Shown piece after piece: positions 1 through 5,718 of a stretch of DNA of 6,083 nt. Every line of letters begins with the position of its first letter. The stretch's first letter is position 1. The notes below the pieces were generated by a model. It made no database searches. It was given only the letters and a program-made list of their open reading frames with translations, and had not been told where the DNA came from. Source of the stretch: JAHBVL01 sp964461025 (GTDB taxonomy: Bacteria > Chloroflexota > Chloroflexia > Thermomicrobiales > UBA6265); NCBI GenBank assembly GCA_964461025.1, contig CAYWSE010000128.1, forward strand, positions 1 through 6,083, given 5' to 3'. The position numbers and the translations under genes were made by a program.

Positions 1-1
1 G

Positions 2-313
2 ATGCACCCGACGATTCAAAACAATACCCAGGCAATTGAAGTGCTGTGCCGCCAATATGGAGTTCGGCGCCTGGAGGCGTTCGGTTCGTCGACTCATTCG
101 GGATTCGATCCGTCGCGTTTCATCGTCGATCTGGGCGCATACGAACCGGGAATCGCCAGGCGGTTCATCGGGTTCGCGGATGCGCTGGAATCACTTCATG
201 GGAAAAAAGCCGATCTCGTTTTCGAGGAACGGATGAAACCTCGTTTCCGAGAAGCGGTCGCTGAAACGCGAGAGGTGATTTTTGCATCAGGAGACCGCCC
301 GGTCGCTGCTTGA
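2..313 (+). CDS. MNT-type nucleotidyltransferase (antitoxin-like), catalytic motif degraded
   Basis: This 103-residue protein has the shape of minimal nucleotidyltransferases that pair with HEPN proteins. In intact MntA/HepT modules the MNT protein adenylylates and neutralises the HEPN RNase toxin in the cytoplasm. Family features seen are an N-terminal helix ending RRYGV-like (residues 18-23), the nucleotide-binding GS at 28-29 (FGSS), an FDP turn at 35-37, EPG at 48-50, a GKKADLV strand carrying the third acidic residue (Asp71), and the usual closing REVIFA (90-95). The DxD metal site, normally SDxDLL after the FDP turn, reads RFIVDL. Asp43 fits the second Asp, but the first is replaced by Ile41 and the segment is about one residue short, so catalysis is doubtful. 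The length suits the family. The ATG lies at the window edge, so no ribosome site is visible and a start further upstream cannot be excluded. The HEPN remnant overlaps its 3' end. Family call fairly sure, activity unlikely. Confidence 0.78.
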   Translation: MHPTIQNNTQAIEVLCRQYGVRRLEAFGSSTHSGFDPSRFIVDLGAYEPGIARRFIGFADALESLHGKKADLVFEERMKPRFREAVAETREVIFASGDRPVAA

Positions 314-602
314 CGCTCTCGATGTCTGCCGGGAGATCAACGACCTTTCGCTCGCTTCTCGTCGTCATCCGTTCCCGGCGCGCAGCATAAAGAGCACCGT
401 CATTCTGAGCGGAACGGAGCGAAGCGGAGTGCAGTGAAGAATCTCCCGCCGCAGCGAGATGTATTCGACAGCGCAGCCCATGAAATGTGGCCGAACCCGA
501 ACGAGAGATTCTTCACTTCGTTCAGAATGACGATGTGCTGAGGCGCATACGTACAGACTTTTTGTCGCGCAGATCACGCGCTTGCTGGAAGAACACAGAT
601 AG
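282..602 (+). pseudogene. HEPN-domain (HepT-like) toxin remnant, interrupted by an inverted repeat
   Basis: A reading frame starting at TTG 282, inside the MNT gene and after a GAGAGGTG ribosome-site-like stretch (271-277), begins with HQETARSLLDALDVCREINDL-type sequence. This is the helix expected at the N-terminus of HEPN partners of MNT antitoxins. The match stops around base 350, and the frame runs into the repeat element and hits TGA at 435-437, with a second in-frame TGA at 528-530. Beyond the repeat the same frame resumes as AHTYRLFVAQITRLLEEHR and stops at TAG 600-602, resembling the amphipathic last helix of HepT-like proteins. An intact HEPN protein is about 110-140 residues and has an Rx4-6H RNase motif in its second half. 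That core is absent here, so no toxin can be made. The N-terminal match is moderate; the C-terminal tail is tentative because it is so short. Overlap with the MNT gene supports the pairing. Confidence 0.45.
391..540. repeat. Long imperfect inverted repeat (CATTCTGA / GAAGAATCTC type)
   Basis: Two arms face each other across a 59-base centre. GTCATTCTGA at 399-408 is the exact reverse complement of TCAGAATGAC at 522-531, and GTGAAGAATCTC at 434-445 is the exact reverse complement of GAGATTCTTCAC at 505-516. The outer match continues with small gaps to AGCAC (393-397) and GTGCT (535-539). The left arm has about 25 bases between its two matching blocks (409-433, purine-rich GGAACGGAGCGAAGCGGAG), while the right arm has only 5 (517-521), so the hairpin is asymmetric. 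The core resembles a dispersed, non-coding repeat I recall from Chloroflexota and several other phyla; this is from memory, not a search. It carries no ORF of its own. It sits where the middle of the HEPN gene should be and lies about 80 bases upstream of the oxidoreductase gene. Confidence 0.82.
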
Positions 603-619
603 ACGACTGAGGCAAGAGA

Positions 620-1615
620 ATGAATCCAGTTCCGGTTTCGATACTCGATCTGGCGTCGGTGGGCGAAGGTGAAACGATCGCCGACAGCTTTGCCGGCAGT
701 CTGATGCTGGCTCAGCTGGCGGAGCATATGGGCTATCACCGGGTCTGGTATGCCGAGCACCACAGCATCAACAACATCGCGTCGTCGGCGACCTCGGTGC
801 TGATCGCGCATATCGCTGCGCATACATCAAAGATCCGGCTTGGCGCCGGTGGAATCATGCTGCCCAATCACTCACCGCTGGTCATTGCTGAACAATTTGG
901 CACGCTGGCGACACTGCATCCGGGGCGCATCGACCTCGGTCTCGGACGGGCTCCGGGGAGCGACCAGATCACCGCCCGGGCACTGCGTCGCGATCCGATG
1001 ACTTCGGAGCACTTTCCGCAGGATGTCGTCGAGCTTCAGGGGTTTCTCAGCGACAGGAGTCCGGTGCCGGGTGTGCGCGCGATTCCAGGGGAAGGCACGC
1101 ATGTGCCGCTCTTTATTCTGGGGTCGTCGACCTTCGGCGCCCAGCTGGCGGCACAGTTGGGACTGCCGTATGCATTTGCCTCGCATTTCGCGCCGAAGTT
1201 GCTGCATCAGGCGATCGCCATCTATCGCAATCAGTTCCAGCCGTCCGCGCAGCTCGACCGTCCGTATGTGATGGCCGGTGTTGGGGTTGTCGCGGCCGAC
1301 ACGACGGAAGAAGCCCAGCAGGAATTCCAGCGAATGCGCCGAAACTGGGCGCGGGAGCTGTTCAGCCGGAGTGGCCGGCGGCTTTCACTCGACGAAACGG
1401 AAGCGTTGCTGCAGACGGGGCAAGCGGCGATGGTCGATGACATGCTCTTTTATAGCGGCGTCGGCAATCCGGCCGAAGTCGCGGCCTATCTCGACAAATT
1501 CCAGCGCGAAACCGGCGCCGACGAGCTGATCACGACCCACCGGTGCGTCTCGGTGAATACGCGGTTGCGGTCGATCGAGTTGCTGGGTGAGGCGCTGAAT
1601 CTGAAAGATCGGTAG
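620..1615 (+). CDS. LLM-class (luciferase-like) flavin-dependent oxidoreductase, YhbW/MsnO8 type
   Basis: The 331-residue protein is a soluble TIM-barrel flavin monooxygenase or oxidoreductase of the bacterial-luciferase superfamily, expected to use reduced FMN in the cytoplasm. Its substrate cannot be read from sequence. Family hallmarks in order are VSILDLASVGEG at residues 6-17 (first strand), GYHRVWYAEHH at 38-48, SSATSVLIAHIAAHT at 55-69, LGAGGIMLPNHSPLVIAEQFGTL at 74-96, HPGRIDLGLGRAPGSDQ at 100-116, PLFILGSS at 163-170, and a C-terminal GNPAEVAAYLDKF at 282-294. The GGIMLPNHSPLVIAEQFGTL and RIDLGLGRAPGSD blocks are those of the E. coli YhbW-like subgroup rather than true light-emitting LuxA/LuxB. 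The length is normal for that subgroup. ATG 620 has a GAGG ribosome site at 609-612 with a 7-base gap. It stands alone, converging with the two-component operon; nothing links it functionally to neighbours. Confidence 0.95.
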   Translation: MNPVPVSILDLASVGEGETIADSFAGSLMLAQLAEHMGYHRVWYAEHHSINNIASSATSVLIAHIAAHTSKIRLGAGGIMLPNHSPLVIAEQFGTLATLHPGRIDLGLGRAPGSDQITARALRRDPMTSEHFPQDVVELQGFLSDRSPVPGVRAIPGEGTHVPLFILGSSTFGAQLAAQLGLPYAFASHFAPKLLHQAIAIYRNQFQPSAQLDRPYVMAGVGVVAADTTEEAQQEFQRMRRNWARELFSRSGRRLSLDETEALLQTGQAAMVDDMLFYSGVGNPAEVAAYLDKFQRETGADELITTHRCVSVNTRLRSIELLGEALNLKDR

Positions 1616-1742
1616 TAGCCGCGCACCGCGTGCGCCAAATCTCAACGACGATGGCGGTTGCGCAGCACGGCTTCGCTCGGGGAGGTGCGAGCGGGCACGA
1701 ATGTGGGTGTGGCGAGAAGGGGCGCCACCATTCGCGTTGGCG
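1616..1742. other. Convergent intergenic spacer with several GC-rich hairpins (possible two-way terminator)
   Basis: The two flanking genes end toward each other here, so termination of both transcripts is expected. Perfect short stems are visible at GCGCAC 1621-1626 with GTGCGC 1630-1635 (3-base loop), CGCTCG 1674-1679 with CGAGCG 1688-1693, and GTGGCG 1709-1714 with CGCCAC 1723-1728. The palindrome GCGCTAGCGC at 1740-1749 spans the stop codon of the response regulator. None is followed by a clear T-run on either strand, so none is a textbook intrinsic terminator. The 1621-1635 stem is the best candidate for the oxidoreductase transcript. Confidence 0.35.
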
Positions 1743-2411
1743 CTAGCGCTGGCCGAGACCGGCGTCGCGGGCGCGGATGATCGCCTCGGCGCGATCGGCG
1801 ACCTGCAATTTGGCGAAGATGTTGCTGACGTGATTGGCGACGGTCTTCGGCGCGACAAAGAGGGCATCGCCGATCTGCGTATTGCTGCGACCCTGCGCGA
1901 GAAGCTCCAGCACGTCGTGCTCGCGATCGGTCAGGGAGGGAAAGTGCGCTGAGGCGGATCGTTGTGGCGCCGCGAAATAGCTGAGCACGCGCGTCGCAAC
2001 GCCGGCGCTGAAAATGGCGTTTCCGGCGGCGACCGACCTGATCGCCTGGATGATCTCGGTTTCGTCGCTCTCCTTCAGCAGATAGCCCCAGGCGCCGGCT
2101 CTGAGCGCGGAAAAGACCGAGTCATCATCGTCGTAGAGCGTGAGCATGAGCACCTTGACGCCGGGAGCGTCGCGGACGATCGAGCGAGTGGCGTCGATTC
2201 CGCTCTGGCCGGGCATCTGCAGATCCATCAGAATCACGTCTGGCTGCAGATCGAGGGCGAGCGTGACGGCTTCAGCGGCGCTGGCTGCTTCGCCGGCGAT
2301 GGCGATGTCCGGTTCGACGGAAAGCATCGCCCGGAGTCCTTTGCGTACAAGCGGATGGTCGTCGACGATCAGCAAGCGGAGCTGATCACGCTGGGTGTCC
2401 GAGCTTTCCAT
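1743..2411 (-). CDS. Two-component response regulator, NarL/FixJ (LuxR-HTH) family
   Basis: The 222-residue protein is a DNA-binding transcription regulator activated by phosphorylation. The receiver domain (residues 11-128) has the acidic pair Asp17-Asp18 in LLIVDDHPLVRKGL, phospho-acceptor Asp63 in VILMDLQMPG, the switch Thr91 in VLMLTLYDDD, and Lys113 in YLLKESD, so all key residues are present. A linker leads to a LuxR/GerE helix-turn-helix at about 158-219, with LTDREHDVLELLAQG and the recognition helix region VAPKTVANHVSNIFAKL (186-202). The length is standard. The start at 2411 is chosen because it directly precedes the receiver domain and has AGGA (2417-2420, read on the minus strand) 5 bases before the ATG. 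The longer frame to 2537 would only add residues antisense-like to the kinase C-terminus. It overlaps the kinase gene by 26 bases, so the two are an operon and cognate partners. Target genes are not visible. Confidence 0.96.
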   Translation of the reverse strand: MESSDTQRDQLRLLIVDDHPLVRKGLRAMLSVEPDIAIAGEAASAAEAVTLALDLQPDVILMDLQMPGQSGIDATRSIVRDAPGVKVLMLTLYDDDDSVFSALRAGAWGYLLKESDETEIIQAIRSVAAGNAIFSAGVATRVLSYFAAPQRSASAHFPSLTDREHDVLELLAQGRSNTQIGDALFVAPKTVANHVSNIFAKLQVADRAEAIIRARDAGLGQR

Positions 2412-4515
2412 CGTCTTCCTGACTGACTGCCCAGGGAATGGAAACGTTGACGGCGACACCGCGCTCATCGAGCCCGCGGTCAATCGACAGTCTTCCGCCG
2501 AGCTCCTCGGCACGTTCCCGCATAGAGGCGAAACCAACGCCCCAGTGATTCTGCATCATGCCCTTGCCATTGTCGGCGATTGTGAGCCTGACCGCGTCTT
2601 CGATGTGCAAGGAGATTCGACAGCGCGTGGCCTCGCTGTGACGTACGACGTTTGTGAGCGCTTCCTCGACGATTCGGTAGAGAGCCACTTCGACTGCCGC
2701 GGGCAGGGGAGGAAGTGGGTCGGGGGCATCGACAGCGATCTCGACGGAATCAGGGCCGGCGGTGAGCGTGGCAGCGTGTTCTCGCAGTGCGCCGAGGAGT
2801 CCCAGCTCATCGAGCGCGGGCGGACGAAGCCCCTGGACGAGACGGCGAATTTCGCCGATCGCCTGCCGGAGTTCCGTGGCGAGCTCTCCGGCCATGGCAG
2901 CTGCCTGATCGGGGTTGGTGGGAGCGACTGAGCGGATGGCGCTGGCCTGCATGGAAAGTCCCGCCAGGCGAGCGCCGAGTCCGTCGTGCAGATCGCGCCG
3001 GAGCCGCCGGCGCTCCTCCTCACGCGTTGTGACGAGTCGTTGATGGGCGTGTTGCAGCGCCGCGGCGGCCCGAACGCCGTGTGCGGCCATGCCGATCTGG
3101 CGAGAGAGTTCCGTCAGGAGGCGCCGGTCTCCTTCGCTGAGCTCTTCACCCGGAGCGCGAAGCGCAACTTCGAGACGGCCGAGCTGTTCTCCCTGAAATG
3201 TGAGCGGGAAGCTCTCGATTTCGCGAGTCCACGAACCGGAAGCGGCAGCGACGACTGGCCGACCGTGGTCGTTCAGCACAATTGCGGCGTAGGGGAGCCG
3301 CAGGGAGCTCGTCAGCGATTCGGCGACAGCGGGAAGCATGTACTCGGGCGCGGCAACGTGTTCCAGCTCCTGACCGAGCTTCGCGGCAACGGCCCAGGGA
3401 TTTCCCCGGTCGCCAAAGAAACGCCGGTCGATAAACCGTTGCACTCGTTGCTTGGCCGGTTGGAAGAGCACGGCGATCGCGCCGGTGGCGATGACCGACA
3501 GGAGAAGACTGCTCCGGTTGCCGACCAACGATCCGATACCGAGGACGATCAACGCATAAACCCCGATGACGAGACAGGTCAACAGGCTGTAGATAAGGAG
3601 GCGACTGATGAATACGTCGATGTCGAAGAGGCAATAGCGGAGGATGGCAAAGGCGAGCGTTACCGGGACGATCACGCCAGCGAACGACATCGCCGATGAG
3701 AAGCCGAAGTAGGCCAGTACGCCGTGGGGGGTGTCGTCGATTCGCCGGATCAGGAAGTCCCCGATGAAAAACGCCGGGACAGCTATCGCCAGACCGACGG
3801 CGACCCACTTCATCTGTTGCCGTTCGATTGGCGTTGCCAGACGCCGGTAGCGATAGATCAGCGAGGCGATCGCGGCCAGCACCAGAGCAATCTCGTCGAG
3901 AGGCGAATTGTCGACGGCGACGAGAGCCGGCGCATCCCAATTTGGCGCAATGATGAACATGGCGCCGCCGAGCGCGACGTAAGCACCGGCGAGCGCCATC
4001 CAGCGAGGGGCGAAGGTCCCGGTCGGAAAGACAAAGGGCATCAGAAAGAAGCCGGTGATGCCGATCACGGTCATGGCGCGGACGGCGATCGCCCAGAAAA
4101 GACTCCCGCCGGCGACCTCGTCGATCTCGGGTGGGTAGTACTGACCGATCTGGCTGACGAGCACCAGCGCGACCCACGCCGCGAACCAATCGTCCGGTTT
4201 CCGGCGAACGAGGATGACGAACGAGATGACCCACGTGACGGCGATCTGGATGATATTGCCGGTGAGTCCGAGATAGCCGAAGGTGCGGGCAGTGATGCCG
4301 AGCCGGTCGAGGCCCTGGCTGAGCTGGACCGATCCCTCCCCTTCGCCCTGGACCAGCTCGATCGAACGCTGCACCACCGGTTCGAACGACACGAACTGAA
4401 ATCCGAGCGCGATGAGCGAGATGATCACCCAGACCGCCAGACAAAGGCGGAACGACCGCTCGCGCAGTCGTACCGAGATATCGGGGCCGGTGAAGGTTGT
4501 CAGCGCAAGGGCCAT
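2386..4515 (-). CDS. Membrane sensor histidine kinase, HisKA_3/NarX-ComP type with about ten membrane segments
   Basis: The 709-residue membrane kinase phosphorylates the response regulator encoded next to it. The N-terminal half is hydrophobic, with likely membrane segments near residues 23-43, 84-103, 109-126, 138-164, 172-191, 206-221, 236-256, 274-293, 303-329 and 335-351. A roughly 40-residue loop (44-83) after the first segment is probably outside and contains a Gly/Glu-rich VQGEGEG. The sequence LRYCLFDIDVFISRLLIYSLL (292-312) and FQPAKQRVQRFIDRRFFGDR (351-370) are typical of ComP-like Chloroflexota/Actinobacteria kinases. A GAF-like region (about 385-480) follows. The dimerisation/phosphotransfer domain has EEERRRLRRDLHDGLG with phospho-acceptor His510. 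The ATPase has its N-box EEALTNVVRHS (Asn622), DNGKG (648-652) and GVGFASMRERAEELGG (659-674). It looks complete and active. ATG 4515 is the first start after an in-frame stop upstream, but it has no clear ribosome site because heptad repeats abut it. The signal is unknown. Confidence 0.96.
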   Translation of the reverse strand: MALALTTFTGPDISVRLRERSFRLCLAVWVIISLIALGFQFVSFEPVVQRSIELVQGEGEGSVQLSQGLDRLGITARTFGYLGLTGNIIQIAVTWVISFVILVRRKPDDWFAAWVALVLVSQIGQYYPPEIDEVAGGSLFWAIAVRAMTVIGITGFFLMPFVFPTGTFAPRWMALAGAYVALGGAMFIIAPNWDAPALVAVDNSPLDEIALVLAAIASLIYRYRRLATPIERQQMKWVAVGLAIAVPAFFIGDFLIRRIDDTPHGVLAYFGFSSAMSFAGVIVPVTLAFAILRYCLFDIDVFISRLLIYSLLTCLVIGVYALIVLGIGSLVGNRSSLLLSVIATGAIAVLFQPAKQRVQRFIDRRFFGDRGNPWAVAAKLGQELEHVAAPEYMLPAVAESLTSSLRLPYAAIVLNDHGRPVVAAASGSWTREIESFPLTFQGEQLGRLEVALRAPGEELSEGDRRLLTELSRQIGMAAHGVRAAAALQHAHQRLVTTREEERRRLRRDLHDGLGARLAGLSMQASAIRSVAPTNPDQAAAMAGELATELRQAIGEIRRLVQGLRPPALDELGLLGALREHAATLTAGPDSVEIAVDAPDPLPPLPAAVEVALYRIVEEALTNVVRHSEATRCRISLHIEDAVRLTIADNGKGMMQNHWGVGFASMRERAEELGGRLSIDRGLDERGVAVNVSIPWAVSQEDDGKLGHPA
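2415..2420 (-). promoter_or_regulatory. Ribosome binding site of the response regulator, inside the kinase gene
   Basis: On the minus strand AGGAAG precedes ATG 2411, with a 5-base gap after AGGA. It lies within the last codons of the kinase, which fits translational coupling and decides the start against the longer frame to 2537. Confidence 0.75.
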
Positions 4516-4516
4516 A

Positions 4517-4551
4517 CGTAGTCCGAAGTCCGAAGTACGAAGATCGTGGGC
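4517..4551. repeat. Heptanucleotide array 1 (five CGWRGNN units)
   Basis: Five exact 7-base units begin with CG at 4517, 4524, 4531, 4538 and 4545, for example CGTAGTC and CGAAGTC. Positions 1-2 are constant (CG), 5 is always G, 4 is A or G, 3 is T or A, and positions 6-7 vary. The array starts one base before the kinase start codon (on the minus strand, immediately upstream of ATG), so the kinase leader is built from repeat sequence. It lies in non-coding DNA. Confidence 0.8.
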
Positions 4552-4567
4552 GCCATCTGTAGTCGTT

Positions 4568-4609
4568 CGTAGGCCGTAGACCGTAATCCGTGGGCCGTGA
4601 AACGGGCTA
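4568..4609. repeat. Heptanucleotide array 2 (CGTANNC units, decaying rightward)
   Basis: Seven-base units start at 4568 (CGTAGGC), 4575 (CGTAGAC), 4582 (CGTAATC), 4589 (CGTGGGC) and 4596 (CGTGAAA), with a weaker sixth at 4603 (CGGGCTA). They share phase with each other but are two bases off the phase of array 1, so a slip or small indel separates the two. Units diverge gradually from the CGTAGNC pattern to the right. Confidence 0.82.
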
Positions 4610-4664
4610 CATCATTGATGCACGACCGGTGCAGGTGCGATGTTCGGTGCCAGCCGGTCGCGGT

Positions 4665-4699
4665 CCATGCGGTCTACGGCATACGATCTACGACGTACG
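4665..4699. repeat. Heptanucleotide array 3, opposite orientation (NNNTACG units)
   Basis: Units GTCTACG (4672-4678), GCATACG (4679-4685), ATCTACG (4686-4692) and ACGTACG (4693-4699), with a weaker CCATGCG at 4665-4671, are the reverse complement of the CGTANNN pattern of array 2. The array ends exactly one base before the stop codon of the cupredoxin-like gene (TAG at 4702-4700 on the minus strand). Bases 4671-4688 can pair with 4565-4582 at 16 of 18 positions, including CCGTAGACC/GGTCTACGG without mismatch. This would be a large stem enclosing about 88 bases in the transcript between the cupredoxin-like gene and the kinase. Confidence 0.82.
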
Positions 4700-5554
4700 C
4701 TAACTGAGCGTCAGAATCTCGACCATGCCTTCCATCACGTGCGGCCCTGCGGGAAATGGCAGGGGGCAGACCGCCGCGTAGGTACCGGCGGGCAGATCGG
4801 CATCGAGCCAGCTGCTGGCGCCGCTGCCGAGCATTGCACATGCTGCAACGGGAAGATACTCCGCCGTCCAGAGATCGAACAGCTCGACGAGATCGGCTTC
4901 AGGCGTGGCCGACCCATCCTCCGGCAGGGCGAAGAGGCGGATGATTTGATCGGTAGTCGTTCCCTCCGGCACCTCGAGGAATTGGATCTCGTGCGGTAAG
5001 GCTCCGGCGTTGGTCATCTTGAGACGTTGCGGTCCGGATCGAAGCTCGTTTGCCGCGAAATCAAACGCCATGTCCACGAATCCAATCTCGAGATCGGACG
5101 CCGGCTCGGCGGGCTGTCCAAACTCGCCTGTAGCCGTGAACATGCCGATTTCCTGGGGTGTGAAAATGCTGAATGCGACATAGAGTCCGGGGTGGACATC
5201 GATGATGCCGGTGTGGGTCGAGCCCGGTCCGCCCCAGTCAGGCATGCCGAGACCTGTGATCTGATCGAACCATTCGGGATCATCGTCGCTTTCTGCAGCG
5301 GCAAGCAGATCCTCCTGGGTCACCCCATCCGGGAGGCGAGCATAGATGGCATGAATGGGCGCAGAGCTGGCGTTGACGACCTCCACGGCGTAGCGCCCGG
5401 CCGTGAGCTCGTCCGGAAGCTCGAAGCGATCGTCGTGGACGGTGATGGTCAGCGGTGGAAAGTCGCTCTGTGCGGAGGCCGGCGACAGGAACCGGGGAGC
5501 CGCCAGCGATGCGGCAGCGGCGGCGCTTCCTTTGAGCAACGTTCGGCGATTCAT
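4700..5554 (-). CDS. Tat-exported protein with two tandem cupredoxin-like domains
   Basis: The 284-residue product begins MNRRTLLKG, a twin-arginine signal, followed by an Ala-rich hydrophobic stretch and a probable cleavage site after ASA at residue 28. A folded protein, possibly carrying a cofactor, would therefore be sent outside the membrane. There is no lipobox Cys. The mature part is an internal duplication: residues 35-147 and 155-282 line up, sharing the pattern of two strands, PIHAIYARLPDG (66-77) versus LPHEIQFLEVPEG (186-198), an acidic DDPE/ATPE linker, and a PGLYVAF (122-128) versus AGTYAAVC (256-263) strand. The second half has candidate type-1 copper ligands His188, Cys263, His272 and Met274 or Met277. 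The first half keeps His68 but has Ser129 in place of Cys. Function is unproven: it could be an electron carrier or copper binder, or a structural relative. ATG 5554 was chosen for the signal peptide and for AAGG 5 bases upstream; the frame to 5728 only adds non-signal residues. Confidence 0.8.
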   Translation of the reverse strand: MNRRTLLKGSAAAAASLAAPRFLSPASAQSDFPPLTITVHDDRFELPDELTAGRYAVEVVNASSAPIHAIYARLPDGVTQEDLLAAAESDDDPEWFDQITGLGMPDWGGPGSTHTGIIDVHPGLYVAFSIFTPQEIGMFTATGEFGQPAEPASDLEIGFVDMAFDFAANELRSGPQRLKMTNAGALPHEIQFLEVPEGTTTDQIIRLFALPEDGSATPEADLVELFDLWTAEYLPVAACAMLGSGASSWLDADLPAGTYAAVCPLPFPAGPHVMEGMVEILTLS

Positions 5555-5559
5555 GGATG

Positions 5560-5572
5560 CCTTGTCCTTCCT
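5560..5572 (-). promoter_or_regulatory. Ribosome binding site of the Tat/cupredoxin-like gene
   Basis: On the minus strand AGGAAGGACAAGG occupies these bases; its final AAGG (5560-5563) is 5 bases from ATG 5554. It fixes the start at the MNRR signal peptide rather than at the longer in-frame ATG 5728. Confidence 0.65.
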
Positions 5573-5627
5573 GCGTTGCGTTGAGACCGGACGAATTGCC
5601 CGACGCCTGCACGGTAGCGGGCGCGCA

Positions 5628-5680
5628 TTCCCGGTCACCAGCGGGCGGATTCCCGATCGACCGGGAACGATGATCGGGAA
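5628..5680. promoter_or_regulatory. Four-copy TTCCCGRTC array of interleaved inverted repeats (candidate operator)
   Basis: TTCCCGGTC at 5628-5636 is the exact reverse complement of GACCGGGAA at 5659-5667, and TTCCCGATC at 5650-5658 is the exact reverse complement of GATCGGGAA at 5672-5680. The two pairs interleave, so the two hairpins exclude each other. The adjacent inner copies form an 18-base near-palindrome, TTCCCGATCGACCGGGAA (5650-5667), with 16 of 18 positions symmetric. The two forward copies are 22 bases apart, about two helical turns. The array lies 74-126 bases upstream of the Tat-protein start in the divergent region, which suits a protein-binding operator. The binding protein is unknown. 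Confidence 0.5.
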
Positions 5681-5718
5681 GACCTGGTGCGACCCGTCAT
5701 CCACCATCGAGGAAGAAG

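Noticed and set aside
541..619. Sigma-70 promoter for the oxidoreductase gene in the spacer before it
   Set aside because: TTTTTGTCG and GATAGA-like bits exist but no pair with proper spacing is convincing. The promoter may lie in the repeat or further upstream.
365..823. Minus-strand frame of 152 codons over the repeat and the start of the oxidoreductase gene
   Set aside because: It reads through the inverted repeat (giving Ser/Arg-rich text such as RMTVLFML) and is antisense to a well-supported gene, with no recognisable domain.
620..1615. Bacterial luciferase (LuxA/LuxB) and bioluminescence locus
   Set aside because: Motifs are those of the YhbW-like subgroup, there is a single gene rather than an alpha/beta pair, and no fatty-acid reductase genes are present.
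1743..2537. Longer response-regulator start at 2537
   Set aside because: The added 42 residues are not receiver sequence and overlap the kinase ATPase end. ATG 2411 has a good ribosome site and abuts the receiver domain.
2986..4521. Two long plus-strand frames (237 and 265 codons) and an off-frame minus frame (3146-4444) across the kinase gene
   Set aside because: They are strongly charged or Arg-rich shadows of the kinase codons, common in GC-rich DNA. The kinase frame has all domain motifs and membrane segments.
4517..4699. CRISPR array or phage attachment site
   Set aside because: Units are 7 bases, degenerate and without spacers; no cas gene, integrase or tRNA is nearby.
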